Assembly (NCBI RefSeq): GCF_020379485.1
Contig: NC_063439.1
Span: 22,630,098-22,694,097, forward strand
Direction of reading: 5' to 3'
DNA: 64,000 nucleotides
From: Brassica napus
Taxonomy: Eukaryota > Streptophyta > Magnoliopsida > Brassicales > Brassicaceae
In this document: positions 25,218-35,693 of the stretch, in pieces
Numbering within the stretch: the first letter of the stretch is position 1
How the letters are laid out: every line of letters begins with the position of its first letter
Notes under the pieces: model-generated
Told to the model about the DNA's origin: nothing
The model's database searches: none
Seen by the model: only the letters and a program-made list of their open reading frames with translations
Position numbers and translations under genes: made by a program

Positions 25218-25454
25218 ATGCCGTCAGCGACGAGGTGGTGGCGGATCCGCTTGGCTTCATCTGGATCCGAGCCGGGATGGTTTTCAGGAGTTGGATACGG
25301 ACAGTGGCGCTGGCTGAGCTGGAGTCGCCCGGAGCTGAGTTTCTTGTCCGTAATGGTCGATGACGTTGTGTGGAAAGTAGTGGTGGCGTTCGAGTCGGTG
25401 GCTTTGGTCTCGATGCTTGGTTTCTTCTTTATCTTCTACGGCTGCACTGTCTGA
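25218..25454 (+). CDS. Small single-pass membrane protein of unknown function (At5g26790-like)
   Basis: A 78-residue intronless frame with a TATA box upstream. The N-terminal half is Trp- and Arg-rich (TRWWRIR, WFSGVGYGQWRWLSWSRPE). The C-terminal half from about residue 52 is hydrophobic (VVVAFESVALVSMLGFFFIF), one likely membrane span, ending GCTV. I know no domain for it. By position it matches the unnamed Arabidopsis gene At5g26790. GC content is clearly higher than in the flanks, supporting a real gene. Confidence 0.6.
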   Translation: MPSATRWWRIRLASSGSEPGWFSGVGYGQWRWLSWSRPELSFLSVMVDDVVWKVVVAFESVALVSMLGFFFIFYGCTV

Positions 25455-25976
25455 TTTTGAATTTCACTTAGGATTTTGTTTTTGTTTATTGCCGTAGAGT
25501 TTTGGGATTTCTTTTGTTGTTTTTCCTTATAATTTTTTTTTTATTGGTCTACTTCCACCGTACGCTAGTGGTAACGCAACGGCGGAGATACTGATGCTGT
25601 TGTTCAAGGATGCGCGTGATGATCACTCGTGACTCGCCGTAGTTTGTTTTAGTTTTGATTTCTCTTTCTGAATGATCATATCATGTCATGTTTGCCCAAA
25701 AAAAGAATGATCATATCATGTTATGTTTTGGTAGTTAAATGTTCAAATCCAACAAACCCCAAAAAGGAAAAATTGTTCATCAATATGATTTCGATTTCTA
25801 GTATAAATATTTAAAAAAAAATCAAAATAGGAATGGTCTTCGACTTTGAGATATTTGTTAATTTGAAATGGTAATCAAAATTTTATTCAACGATTAGGTA
25901 GGAAGTAGGAACCTAATCACTCTTCAAGCTATGTTAAAAAAGACCACGCGGGAAAACACACAAAGTTTGTTTGATT
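25455..25976. other. Spacer between two small genes
   Basis: Probably 3' UTR of the membrane protein gene followed by AT-rich DNA. Two near copies of AATGATCATATCATGT lie at about 25671 and 25707. No gene seen. Confidence 0.4.
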
Positions 25977-26032
25977 TGGGCTATAATGGGCTTGGGCCGT
26001 TGAAAACAAACAATCGTGAAAACGACGCCGTA
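25977..26032 (+). promoter_or_regulatory. Cluster of three site II elements plus a CGACGCCGT motif
   Basis: TGGGCT, TGGGCT and TGGGCC occur at 25977, 25987 and 25993, followed by AAAACGACGCCGTA at 26019-26032. They lie about 90-145 bases before the mS41-like start. Site II (TGGGCY) clusters are known in promoters of nuclear genes for mitochondrial and ribosomal proteins and are bound by TCP factors. Activity here is inferred. Confidence 0.6.
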
Positions 26033-26122
26033 GGATCCGTCAGAAACCCCAAACCTCTCGCTAAAGTTGTACAAGGAAGAAGCTTCGTCGGCGCCTGAGA
26101 CTGTTGAGAAAAAGCTCCGATA

Positions 26123-27123
26123 ATGGCGTGGATGCAAATGATACAGAACGCAAGATCTGTTCTGAGGAGAACTCAACCTTCTTCGACTCTAATCCTCTCT
26201 AGATTCTATTCCAAACCAGCTCCTTACGCAGGTAACCAACTTTTTCATTTCGATTTTGCTTCTTCGCTTATGTATCGATCCGTTACTTTAGAGCTCCTTA
26301 GGCTGCGAATGCTAGTGAAATAATTGGTGGGTTTTCACTGTTTTCAGTTTTTATAATCAAAAGGAATCATTTTTATCACCTCTGTGTATAGTTTCATTTT
26401 CAGTGATTGTAGTTTGCAGAGACATCTCTTGGATCACATTCTCTTATTGGATTTGATATTTTTGTGATGTTTTGCAGTGAAGGTTGGGATCCCTGAGTTC
26501 TTGAGTGGGATTGGTGGAGGAGTTGAGACACACGTTGCCAGGCTTGAAACTGAGTTAGGTGATCTTTCCAAACTGCTCGTGACTCGTACACTCAAGCTCA
26601 AGAAGTTTGGCATCCCTTGCAAACATGTAAGTTATCATGTCTCTGTTCTGCTATACGGTTTACATAGGTTTCAGTGGGCGTCTCTGTTCTGTTCCGTTAC
26701 GTAATTTAGTGGAAGTGACTATACAAGTTAAGGAGAAAAGTTGAGTTCTTGAAAATTTCATGCATAAAGAGGCCGATAGAGATGTGTATAGTTCCTATTA
26801 TTGTGTAGTCTTGGTAGTGGAGAGTCTCATTGTTATCACCCAAAAAGCATGACATGGAGGCTTGTACGCAGTTTCTGTCAGTGTCACTCGCTAAGGCATT
26901 TCTCTTTTCATGTAAATGTTAATAGGTTTGATAAACAACACCATCAAATGTTTTGATTTGTTGACTTTATATTCTTCATATTCACTATATTTTTGCTTGA
27001 ATATGATTTTTTTTGTTTTGACAATTCTAAATTCTGGTTTTGCAGAGGAAGCTGATACTGAAATACAGCCAGAAATACAGGCTAGGGCTATGGAAACCTA
27101 GAGCTGATGCGATAAAGGCGTGA
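26123..27123 (+). CDS. Mitochondrial IGR/SAM-motif protein, mS41-like small ribosomal subunit protein
   Basis: Three exons (26123-26231, 26478-26626, 27046-27123) join through GT/AG introns to 111 residues. The N-terminus (MAWMQMIQNARSVLRRT, later SRFYSKP) is Arg/Ser-rich without acids, a typical mitochondrial presequence with an RFYS-type cleavage context. The rest matches the IGR motif of the mS41/Fyv4 family: IPEFLSGIGGGVETH, then a helix, then LKKFGIPCKHRKLILKYSQK and YRLGLW. That family's SAM-like domain belongs to the mitoribosome small subunit. I recall the Arabidopsis counterpart (At5g26800) carrying an Xaa-Pro aminopeptidase label, but nothing here resembles a peptidase. Site II promoter elements fit a mitochondrial role. 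Assignment rests on motif reading alone. Confidence 0.8.
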
Positions 27124-27880
27124 TTGGATCGTATTGTGAAGTCTCTGTAATGCGTGTTGGTTTTGCTACTGAATGAGTTGTTCTCAGAATGTTCTAGGCA
27201 TAGCAATGAGCCAATCACTGTAAACTCAGTTCTTATTTTTCTGCATTTTCATGAACCTTGTTATCTCCATGGGTCTAGAAACAATAAAGCCATGCTTGAA
27301 AAATCCTAAAGCAGTAATGTTTTTGAAGTGGTGGATGTATTTTATTTGGCCTCCTCTCCCTGTATCAAGACTGCTTTCAAAGTTCCTTTTTACCGTGACA
27401 AATATGCTCAGTTTCATTCTAATACTAAATCGCCTGATAGATGATGAAATATTGAAACGTTGCCCACAAGGTTTACATGATAAGAGAGTCCAGTCTTGTG
27501 TGTTCGGTTTGGGCTTGGTTCAAGTTATGACTTCGTTGAGCTCACGGGCCTAGTTTACGTATAAACTTTGGTTCTCGGGGCTCACTGCTCACAAATTGAT
27601 TGGTGTCCCAGTTGTTAAGAACCGAACCATTGTCCAGTTTTGTCTTCGTGGTCAACCAAGAGACTCGATCCACCAAGTGTCTTAGGCATATTTTACAAGT
27701 CGTTTATCATATCCTCCAATCTAATTTTTGATTTCTGAACTTTCTGTACAAACAAAAATAATGCAAAAGTCATCAATATATTTTGATGTTTTCTCCACTT
27801 AAAAGAAAGAGAATGCTAATTAGGGTTTGATTAACGCTCTACACTCCTGATTGTAGATGACTGGAAATGACACGGTCGAT
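27124..27880. other. 3' flank of the mS41-like gene and spacer
   Basis: 3' UTR-like sequence to about 27300, then spacer with short unsupported frames. No recognisable gene. Confidence 0.4.
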
Positions 27881-30340
27881 ATTCTTCGATGGTCGTTCTG
27901 AGGTTCTCAGAATACTTCCGATCGTCTTAGACCAACAACCCAAGAACACCAATGCTCCTATCAGATACCACTCTAGGCTTTTCAACCCGAAAAAGCAATA
28001 ACTGATAGTTAGTTCGTCCAGACAATGACTAATAACATATGAAACCCGTACTTTAAAAACATTCTTTACATATCATTCAAAAACATCTTACGAAATTTGT
28101 TATATATAACCTCGAGGTTTTCGGTCAACAAATCTTATACATAAGAAATATCAAAACGACTTTGCAAGGATGATAAAACTACCGCTAGCTAATGTTGTTC
28201 CTTCCAGTCCTAGAGTAAGGTCTCCCATCTACTGGTTATCTGCATCACAAATGAGTCATGAGTAACTAGTTTGCTCAGTAAGCCTAGTCCCACACCCTAA
28301 CGTATATTAATAATATCACAAGCAATGAACTTCATTTGTATGCAGTGGAAATATATTCCATAGTTAATAAAAATACATATATAAGGCATATCATTCCATC
28401 GATGTGAATCTTATCTTATACCTCGCTTCCTATTCCCGTATTCCATATCACTCATATAATCATACATATATATATGCTAGACCCGAGAAACCACAAAGGC
28501 TAAACGAGTCTAGCGAGTTAGCATCACCATCATCGTCGAATGTCCAATATGAACATTCGACACTACATCGTCATGCAGTACACGGTCTACAGGGTGCCCC
28601 CATCATCTTGTCTTTATGACCTGGTTCCATTCGCAGGACCAGTCACGGTACTAATCGTTCATACGTGAATATTTTGAGAAACAGGTTTAATAAGACTTCA
28701 CATAATTAATACTCCATACTTATTTATATACATATATAAATTAGTACTTGAGAACAAGTACTAAGGCTTGGGATGAACCTCAAAGAATAAATCATAATAA
28801 TTTTTTAAGTATTTACATAAGTAAACACCTAACCATTCAATATAAATTAAAGACTTACTTATCAAACAAGCATAATCAGTAATTTCAATCAAGCAACACT
28901 TAATCCTAAAACTCATCAATCATCTATCTAGACTCACCTTTAAATCCATGAGATTGGCTAAGGAAGACTAGACTCGAGTTCAAGCTCAAGCTAATCACAC
29001 TCGGCTTCTGGAACATTCTCGAATTAAAACCACCACAACGATCCGGCTGATCCGACCACTCTCCTTGACCATATGTACCAATAACATAACGGTTTGAACA
29101 AAGGTTAATCAGTCCGGTCCAACCCCAAGGTTCAAGATTCAGGACAGCTACTAATTAAGAGAAGTTCAAGGCAACTTCAGTTCGGTTCAAACATAAATTG
29201 TTTCAGCTAAGTTGTCTAGATGATAGGGGACCATGAGCTGAACTAATATAAATTCACACAAGGGATTAAGAAATTAATCCAGAGAGGAAGATCAACAACT
29301 CAGCCAGCTGGTTATAATCTAAACTGATCTGGATCAAAAGGCAAAACAGTTTACTGGTTCAAATCAAACAATGTCTGAACTCAACTGATACACCACTTTA
29401 AGATGAAGCCACGCCAAACCTGATCAGTACCACATCAAGACAAGGTTGGACTCAATCCGAACAAAGCTGAATCGTGGTCAATCCAACATAAATGCTCACA
29501 TAAAAATTATCCACACAATAACTTACATCTTTACCGATTAAAATCAAAGGATGAAGAACATGGGTGATTCTCAACTTCAGGACACAAATATCCAACTCTT
29601 TACTACCCAAATATTCACTGATTAAAGTCACAAGATGGTGAGAAAGGGTCGTCCAAGCTCACTTCTCTTCCCTGATTTTTTTTCTGAATTTTTCAACCAA
29701 TATTTCTCACAGATTTTTCTCTCTTCTTTCTCTCTTTCTCTCTGAATTTTCAGTCTGGTTTTGGAGCTTAAGAGCTCTCCCAGGAAGACCAGAGGTTAAT
29801 AAATGAGAGGATATCAGCATAGGAAGAGTCAGCAAGAAAGGACAGAATTAAGAGACAAGTGGTGAGCTGAATCACACTTTCCCTCCCATGAAGTAAACTC
29901 ATTTCCTTCCCATGAAGAAACATCAAGCAGCTGGTGACTTGTACATGAATTTTTAATGAATCAAGTAGACATTTAAGCAGGTGCAAGTCACATGACTGGT
30001 CCAGAAAGCAAGCAGGTGAAAATCATGTGCATCGCACATGACCGGCCAAGCAGCTGAACGGTCTTTTCAGACAGTTTTCGACCAACATTTCCCGTCCGTC
30101 GAATCTCGTCTTGCTTTCGGATAAAATAGTCCAGCTTAAATAAAAACCGTCCATTTTAATTAACACTCGGTCAAAACTATCAAGGGAAGGTCTATCGACC
30201 ACAAGACAGTCCCGTCGAGACATTAATCAATGGGTCGATTTTTATTTTTAATTGTGGTCAAACCAACTCCAAACTGGTCGAGCGGAATTTTTCTCAACCA
30301 AAATCCTATTCGTTCGTGAGGGTATTTACAGCGTTTGTGA
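27880..30340. mobile_element. Noncoding repeat-like block, possibly an LTR retroelement fragment
   Basis: About 2.4 kb has base composition unlike its flanks (less AT-biased, rich in CAAG, GGTTC and ACTGG words) and no conserved protein in six frames. On the minus strand the segment near 27957-27975 reads GTGGTATCTGATAGG, loosely like a primer-binding site that follows an LTR. I could not find a second LTR or polyprotein. The class is therefore unproven; it may be a solo LTR or part of a noncoding element. Confidence 0.3.
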
Positions 30341-30464
30341 TGGTTGTGGTTTTAAGCGTTACTAGAGATTGATATGTACGTTTGTGTGGATGTTAGTTTT
30401 TACTTTTTTATAAATTGTTTGATGACATTTCTAAACACATAAGTTATTTGGATATTTCTAGGTT

Positions 30465-30670
30465 CCTACAAATCTATCCGGACCCGGAAGGATCCAAGTC
30501 CAAACCTCATCCAAAAATTTATAATATCCGAACAAAGTTTAATTTTAAACTCAAATATCCAACACCAAAAAAAACGATCCGGACCCTGAAGATTTCGAGT
30601 CCGAACCCTGTCCAAAATTTTATAATATTCGAATAAAATTTATTTTAAACCCAAAAATCCTATACCTAAA
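30465..30670. repeat. Degenerate 'ATCCGAACC'-type dispersed repeat
   Basis: Words such as ATCCGGACCC, ATATCCGAACAAA and TTTTAAACCCAAA recur with drift. The same style appears at 34.4-35.1, 37.9-38.1 and 47.9-48.7 kb. It is a dispersed Brassicaceae repeat, probably transposon terminal or subterminal sequence. Confidence 0.45.
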
Positions 30671-31401
30671 ATTTAATTTAACCAAGGAATCACTCTCACG
30701 ACAAGACCCACTTTGCGTCAACTCCACCACCACCACTGCCAACAAACGTCACTCAATTCTAGAGAATAGAAAAGTGAGTTAATGGCCTTCTTCAGCAAGA
30801 GAATATCCTTGTCTCTACGAATTTGATCATCCAAGGCTGAAACAGCACTATTATGTAAATATGCTGAACACTCAAAAGTACATAAGGTGGAAACCTAGAA
30901 GGTTTGATTTTTGGAGTTTCTACATTGAACTGATGTATGAGTTAATGGGACCAGATCATATTTTTTTCTGTGGTTTACTTTTTTTTACTTTTATCTTAAG
31001 TGCGCTAAACTTTATTTTCACTGTTAATTTTTTGGCTTGCATAGAATTTGACTGTATTTCTTTTTATTTGTGTGGATTGATTCTTAATTTTCATATCATT
31101 AAATTATGTAAAATTTACAATGCAATCACCATTTATCACTAACATATTTTTACTTAGCGTTGATGTTGATTAAACTGAAATTTACTAGGTTAATATTGCA
31201 TTGTTTATGGGAATTGTTGTGATATATTTTTGAAATATAGAGTTATTTTGAATATTAAATGTATGTTAACACCGATAAAAACTTGTTGCACAATAAAAGT
31301 ATAATATGCGTCAGATCAAACAAACACAAATATACAAATATGCATATATATATTTAATATGTTATAAGAATACAATGGTAATTTTTTTAATTTGAAAGTA
31401 G
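30671..31401. other. Intergenic DNA before the thionin-like gene
   Basis: AT-rich. One GC-richer patch (about 30690-30870) could be an old exon fragment on the minus strand but has no intact frame or recognisable family. Confidence 0.35.
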
Positions 31402-31686
31402 TTACGAAAGACAATTCCAAATATACGTGCATATGAAACCACCATCGGTTACAGGAACAGCATATTCTTCATGACTTGTTACATGTTTGTTGCAAAACTT
31501 TTTGCAAGCTTCTTCACAAATAGTCATATCTGCTTTTTTGGCTACTTTCATGCATTGATTCGAGATGCAGTGTTTGATACATTTTTCACCATTGGTTGAA
31601 ACACAAATTTGCGCCGAAAACATCACTGTACATATAGCTACAATCATGAAAATAATGAATGATTTTTTACAAGTTTGAGTCGTCAT
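31402..31686 (-). CDS. Secreted cysteine-rich thionin-like peptide precursor
   Basis: A 94-residue intronless frame. Residues 9-30 form a hydrophobic signal peptide ending near SAQICVS. The mature part carries Cys36, Cys40, Cys45, Cys57, Cys61 and Cys65, two C-x3-C pairs separated by single Cys residues, and a C-terminal tail with Cys85 and Cys92. This is the pattern of the plant thionin-like family, small disulfide-bonded secreted defence-type peptides known from Arabidopsis (At1g12660-like). It lies alone among repeats, and no such gene is expected at this syntenic place, so it probably moved in. The frame is intact and has a TATA box upstream. Expression and activity are unknown. Confidence 0.7.
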   Translation of the reverse strand: MTTQTCKKSFIIFMIVAICTVMFSAQICVSTNGEKCIKHCISNQCMKVAKKADMTICEEACKKFCNKHVTSHEEYAVPVTDGGFICTYIWNCLS

Positions 31687-31785
31687 AAAGTATATTGTTA
31701 GAACAAATATGAAATTCTAATACAGTATAGTCTGATTTTGATCGTGAAAAGATGATTTTTTTTTGTAATATTGTGTTAGTCTTGG

Positions 31786-31797
31786 TAATTTATATAG
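31786..31797 (-). promoter_or_regulatory. TATA box of the thionin-like gene
   Basis: On the minus strand ACTATATAAATT lies about 100 bases upstream of the ATG at 31686. Fits a standard core promoter. Confidence 0.55.
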
Positions 31798-31799
31798 TA

Positions 31800-33212
31800 A
31801 ATTAATGATGACTATTTTTAACAGTTTGTTTTAAATTTTTAGTTGTTGCTCTGTTTTAACGTATATAAACCGAATAAGTTATGTGAAACTTATCTGTACT
31901 TTCTTATGTTAGTTATCTATCCAGTTTTTCTTATAACAATATAAAATATATCATTTATAACTATTGTAGTTGTATTTTAAATGATCTCATAGTATTTATT
32001 TTATGTCTAAACTCGCAAAATTATGGTTTTATTTTGAAATCCTCAAATGACAATTTTTTTTAGAAAGTATATTGTTTTAAATTAGAAAATATTTTAATTT
32101 TTTTCCTCTAATATATGAAAAAAAACTTAATAATTAAATCATGAAGAAAATGGCTCTGAGTGCAATTTCTTTGACTATTTTTTTCAGTTAATCTTTTCAC
32201 TTCTTTTGCTTAGTAACAACTGTGTTTACCACGGTTTCTGTTTTTTTCAGGCTACATCGGGGGTGGTTATCTGACGGTTCTCCACACAAGCCTCCCATCT
32301 TCGTAGTGGGCGGTTTTGACTACTACAGCGATCCGGTTTTTTGGTCAGGAAGGATTTATAACCCTTTTATATACCTGTTTAAATGCGGAAAAAAATTTCA
32401 AGCTTTCACCTTTGATAAGAAACATAAATGTCTAAGAGTTCAGGTGTTCTGAGGTCAATACCCCAATACCCTACCGATGACACTACACCTTAAGCTCTTA
32501 AATGAGATAATTGGTGGTGATTTTGGATATCTCTTATGAGTAGTGGGCTTGAAATGGTTAGGTTTGGGAGATGAGGTCATGTACATGGAAGTACCTTATA
32601 AGATTGATACTAATTGATGTGGCTTGTCACATACAGTGGTGAAAGTGAATAGTTCAAAGGATATGCGAGTTCTTGCGTTTTCAAACTTCTTTCACAGGGT
32701 TAGTTCTTTGTTTTGCTTGTGGGCAAGCAAAGGCTAAGTTCTTTCGCGAAGTTGATATATAACATGGTTTTTACAGAGTTTTTATATTGTTAAAATAGAT
32801 AAGTTCTATTTGTATTTTGTAATAAATGAAGTCGGATTATTTAGAAAAGACAATAAATAAAGTGGTATAAATTAGTTAAAATGAAAGGAAGAAATTGCAA
32901 GAAATCACTTACAAATAGGTAAGCATTATTTTGTATTTCATTTTTAATAGAATAGTTTAAACGTTTTGTACGACTGATATATCGGTTAAAAATTAAGAGT
33001 TTGTGGGATTATTATGACTAGTTGATTACTAAACAAAGCAGCGATTTAATAATAAAATGAAAAATATTAACATTTTATATAATGATATAAATATTAAAAA
33101 ATATTATTATAAGTAATGTAAAAATTCTTTTATAGAATTGTATTATTAATTTTTAAAAATTTATTTTTGGCTATAGATATATTAATATAAAAAAATTATA
33201 GCAAATACTTTT
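31800..33212. other. Intergenic AT-rich DNA
   Basis: A somewhat GC-richer patch at 32250-32720 contains a short frame (Trp/Phe-rich) that I cannot place. Otherwise no gene or repeat border is recognised. Confidence 0.4.
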
Positions 33213-34207
33213 CACTACAAGAAAATGTGGTATATTACGACTACAATAGTGTCGTTGTAATTTACATTGTCTTTACGTCTACTTTACGACGACATATAAA
33301 ATCGTCGTAATGTAGACATAAGTTTGCTATGATAACGTTTCGTTATAAATTAGTCGTAAAGTAACATCTATTTAAGAACGACCTAGTCGTAGCTTTGCTA
33401 CGAAAGCCTTTCGTCGTAAATTAATCATGACGTTACGACTAGTTTACGACAACCTTTCTATTTCGTCGTAAAGAGGTCGTTAAGTTACGTCTATTTCACA
33501 TCTAATAGTTTCCATCTAATTAACGACCTTTTTACGAGGAATGCAGTTGTAAATTAGTAGTAAAAGTTATGGTGAACATAAATTGATCGTAACATTCCCA
33601 CCTACCAAAATAAAAAATTTCCTATAAATATGCTCTCCTCTCTCATTCTTAAGATGCACAAAAAAATAAAAATAAAAGTTAAAAAATGTCTCGAGATATC
33701 TATGAGCTCCGGAGTTAGATGTATGCACACAAAGATTCTGCGGGAAGAGTGACAAGCAAATTTCTCAACAGAGCAGAGATATTCTTGTACCATGCCGGAA
33801 AGACGTCTTTCACGCAGGAAACATGTAAAATGTTCTGTCCACGTCGTAAATGCAAGAATACCAAGTTTGCTCAGAGTGAAACAGTTTGGAAACATAGAGT
33901 AAATAGAAGATTAACTCCACAACACTACATTTGGTTTCACCATGAAGAAGGTGATAGTAGGAATGAAGCTAGTAGTAGTAATCAATTTAAAAATATTTGT
34001 AATAGAGATGAACCGAGTTATTTGCATTCTGAAATCCCTCAGGAGGATCAGATGGTAGATACTGATAGGATGCATGATATGGTAAATTGTCGTTCTTTTA
34101 TTCGCTTGTCTAAACTGATTTTTTTAAAAGTAAATGTCACAGGTAATACACGGCCCATTGTTAATAATGTATGTTGGGTTAAAATATACGAAAACCCTTT
34201 TGTCTAG
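33213..34207 (+). mobile_element. Truncated CACTA (En/Spm) transposon with transposase-associated domain
   Basis: CACTACAAGAAAA at 33213 is the CACTA terminal inverted repeat. It is followed to about 33600 by subterminal repeats of GTCGTAA / TTACGAC in both orientations. From about 33686 the plus strand encodes, with one early stop, the transposase-associated domain: MYAHKDSAGRVTSKFLNRAE, an FLYHAG helix, then a CPRRKCKN cysteine motif. The frame stops at 34207. The catalytic transposase and the opposite TIR are not found downstream, so only the 5' end remains. Confidence 0.8.
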
Positions 34208-34429
34208 AATATGTTTTTGTATTTTTCAATATCCATTAAGAAGTCCAATTTTCTAAGTTTATAGGTAGATTTAAGGATTTTTACTAATTAACATAATAAA
34301 AATTACCAATATCAAATAAATTACATAAAAATTACTAAGAATAAAATTTTGTAATTTTTAAACTCACAAAAATAATTTCTATGATAACGTTTTGACTGTT
34401 GAATATCCAAAAATATTATTATGCAAAAG

Positions 34430-35065
34430 GGTTCAGATAAAACTCGGATTCCCGAATCAGAAGAACCAAATTAAATTTGGTCCGAAAAATAGTATCGAAT
34501 CCGAACTAAAACCGGCAAAAATTCGCATGGATTCAATTTTTTTGTATCTAAAGAAGTAGAACTGAACCTAATCCAAACCGTAATATTACAGGTATCCGAA
34601 TATATCTGAATCATATATAAATATATATATATATACATAAATATTTTAATTATTTTTAGTTTTAATATCCAAAATATATAAAATATTTTCAAATTTTCCA
34701 AAATACTTAAAAATATATACAAATAGTCAAAAATAAATATCTAAAATAGCAAAACAATACTCAAATCACCAAAAATACTTAAAATATATATTGATTCTCC
34801 ATCTAAATATTCAAGTCGAACCAAATTTTATGTTGAATTTAGGTATTTTGATATGTTATTCAAATTCATATGTTAAATATTAATTTTACTTTTACATTTT
34901 TAGAAATTCAAGTACATATAAATTTAAATGTTTAAATACAATTTAAATGGGTTATCTAAATCCAAATCGAACAAGAAAAGATCTGAACCGAACTTCGACC
35001 GGAATATATAAATACATGAATAGGGGTGAATTCTTCAAACTCAAAAACCCAAAATTCGAATAGAC
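34430..35065. repeat. Degenerate 'CCGAATC/CCGAACC' repeat block
   Basis: Repeated drifting words such as TCCGAAC, AACCGAAC and ATCCAAA, with AT-rich filler, precede a Helitron terminus. Probably internal Helitron sequence. Confidence 0.45.
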
Positions 35066-35142
35066 CCAAACCAAACAAGTATGGATACTAACATCGTATA
35101 AATACATTTGAAAAAGATAATTAATCATTTTGATTTATAAGT

Positions 35143-35177
35143 AAACACCCACGCGGGCGCGCAGATCAAAATCTAGT
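35143..35177 (+). mobile_element. Helitron 3' terminus
   Basis: A GC-rich hairpin (CACCCACGCGGGCGCGC) is followed by AGATCAAAATCTAGT. Arabidopsis and Brassica Helitrons end in a hairpin followed by TCAAAATCTAGT, with CTRR at the very end next to T. The border is at 35176/35177. The 5' TC end is not located. Confidence 0.75.
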
Positions 35178-35684
35178 TAATGGTTAAATAGCATTGTATT
35201 AGTATAAAAATCCAATATAATTCTCACCATATCACTTTAGTTTTTTGGTGTCACACTTTTGAGAAACTAAAATGTGAAAATTTTAATCAATTTGTTTTTA
35301 AAAAAATTTCTCGATCTACATACAATTTGAAAAGATATACCCACATTTTAATATTTATTTTAATATTTTTATTTTTAAAAATGTAATGAATTATTTTTTT
35401 AAGATTCCAGATAAAGTTTCATTTATCTTACAACTCAATTTTCAATCATGTTTATTATTTGATTAATTCTATTTTATCAATTAGTGAGATAGTAAATTTG
35501 TTGCCTTATGAATCTCAACAAAGAAAATCGTCTTTCTGATCAAAGAGAAATATTTTTATTCATGTACAATAAAGGTGGTAAATTTTTTGGACAATACATA
35601 ATAATATTATATATCCATTTTGGATAATAAAATTGGAACAAATCTTACAATAAATATGAATCCTAGATTTGAAACCTGATAGGA
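35178..35684. other. AT-rich spacer between two transposons
   Basis: No coding frame, repeat border or regulatory motif recognised. Confidence 0.4.
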
Positions 35685-35693
35685 AATAATTTA

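Noticed and set aside
30690..30870. Minus-strand patch reading like a charged helix (ALDDQIRRDKDILLLKKAI)
   Set aside because: Short, no intact neighbouring exons, family not recognised; kept only as a possible relic.
32222..32452. 76-codon Trp/Phe-rich frame
   Set aside because: No recognisable domain and no supporting gene structure.
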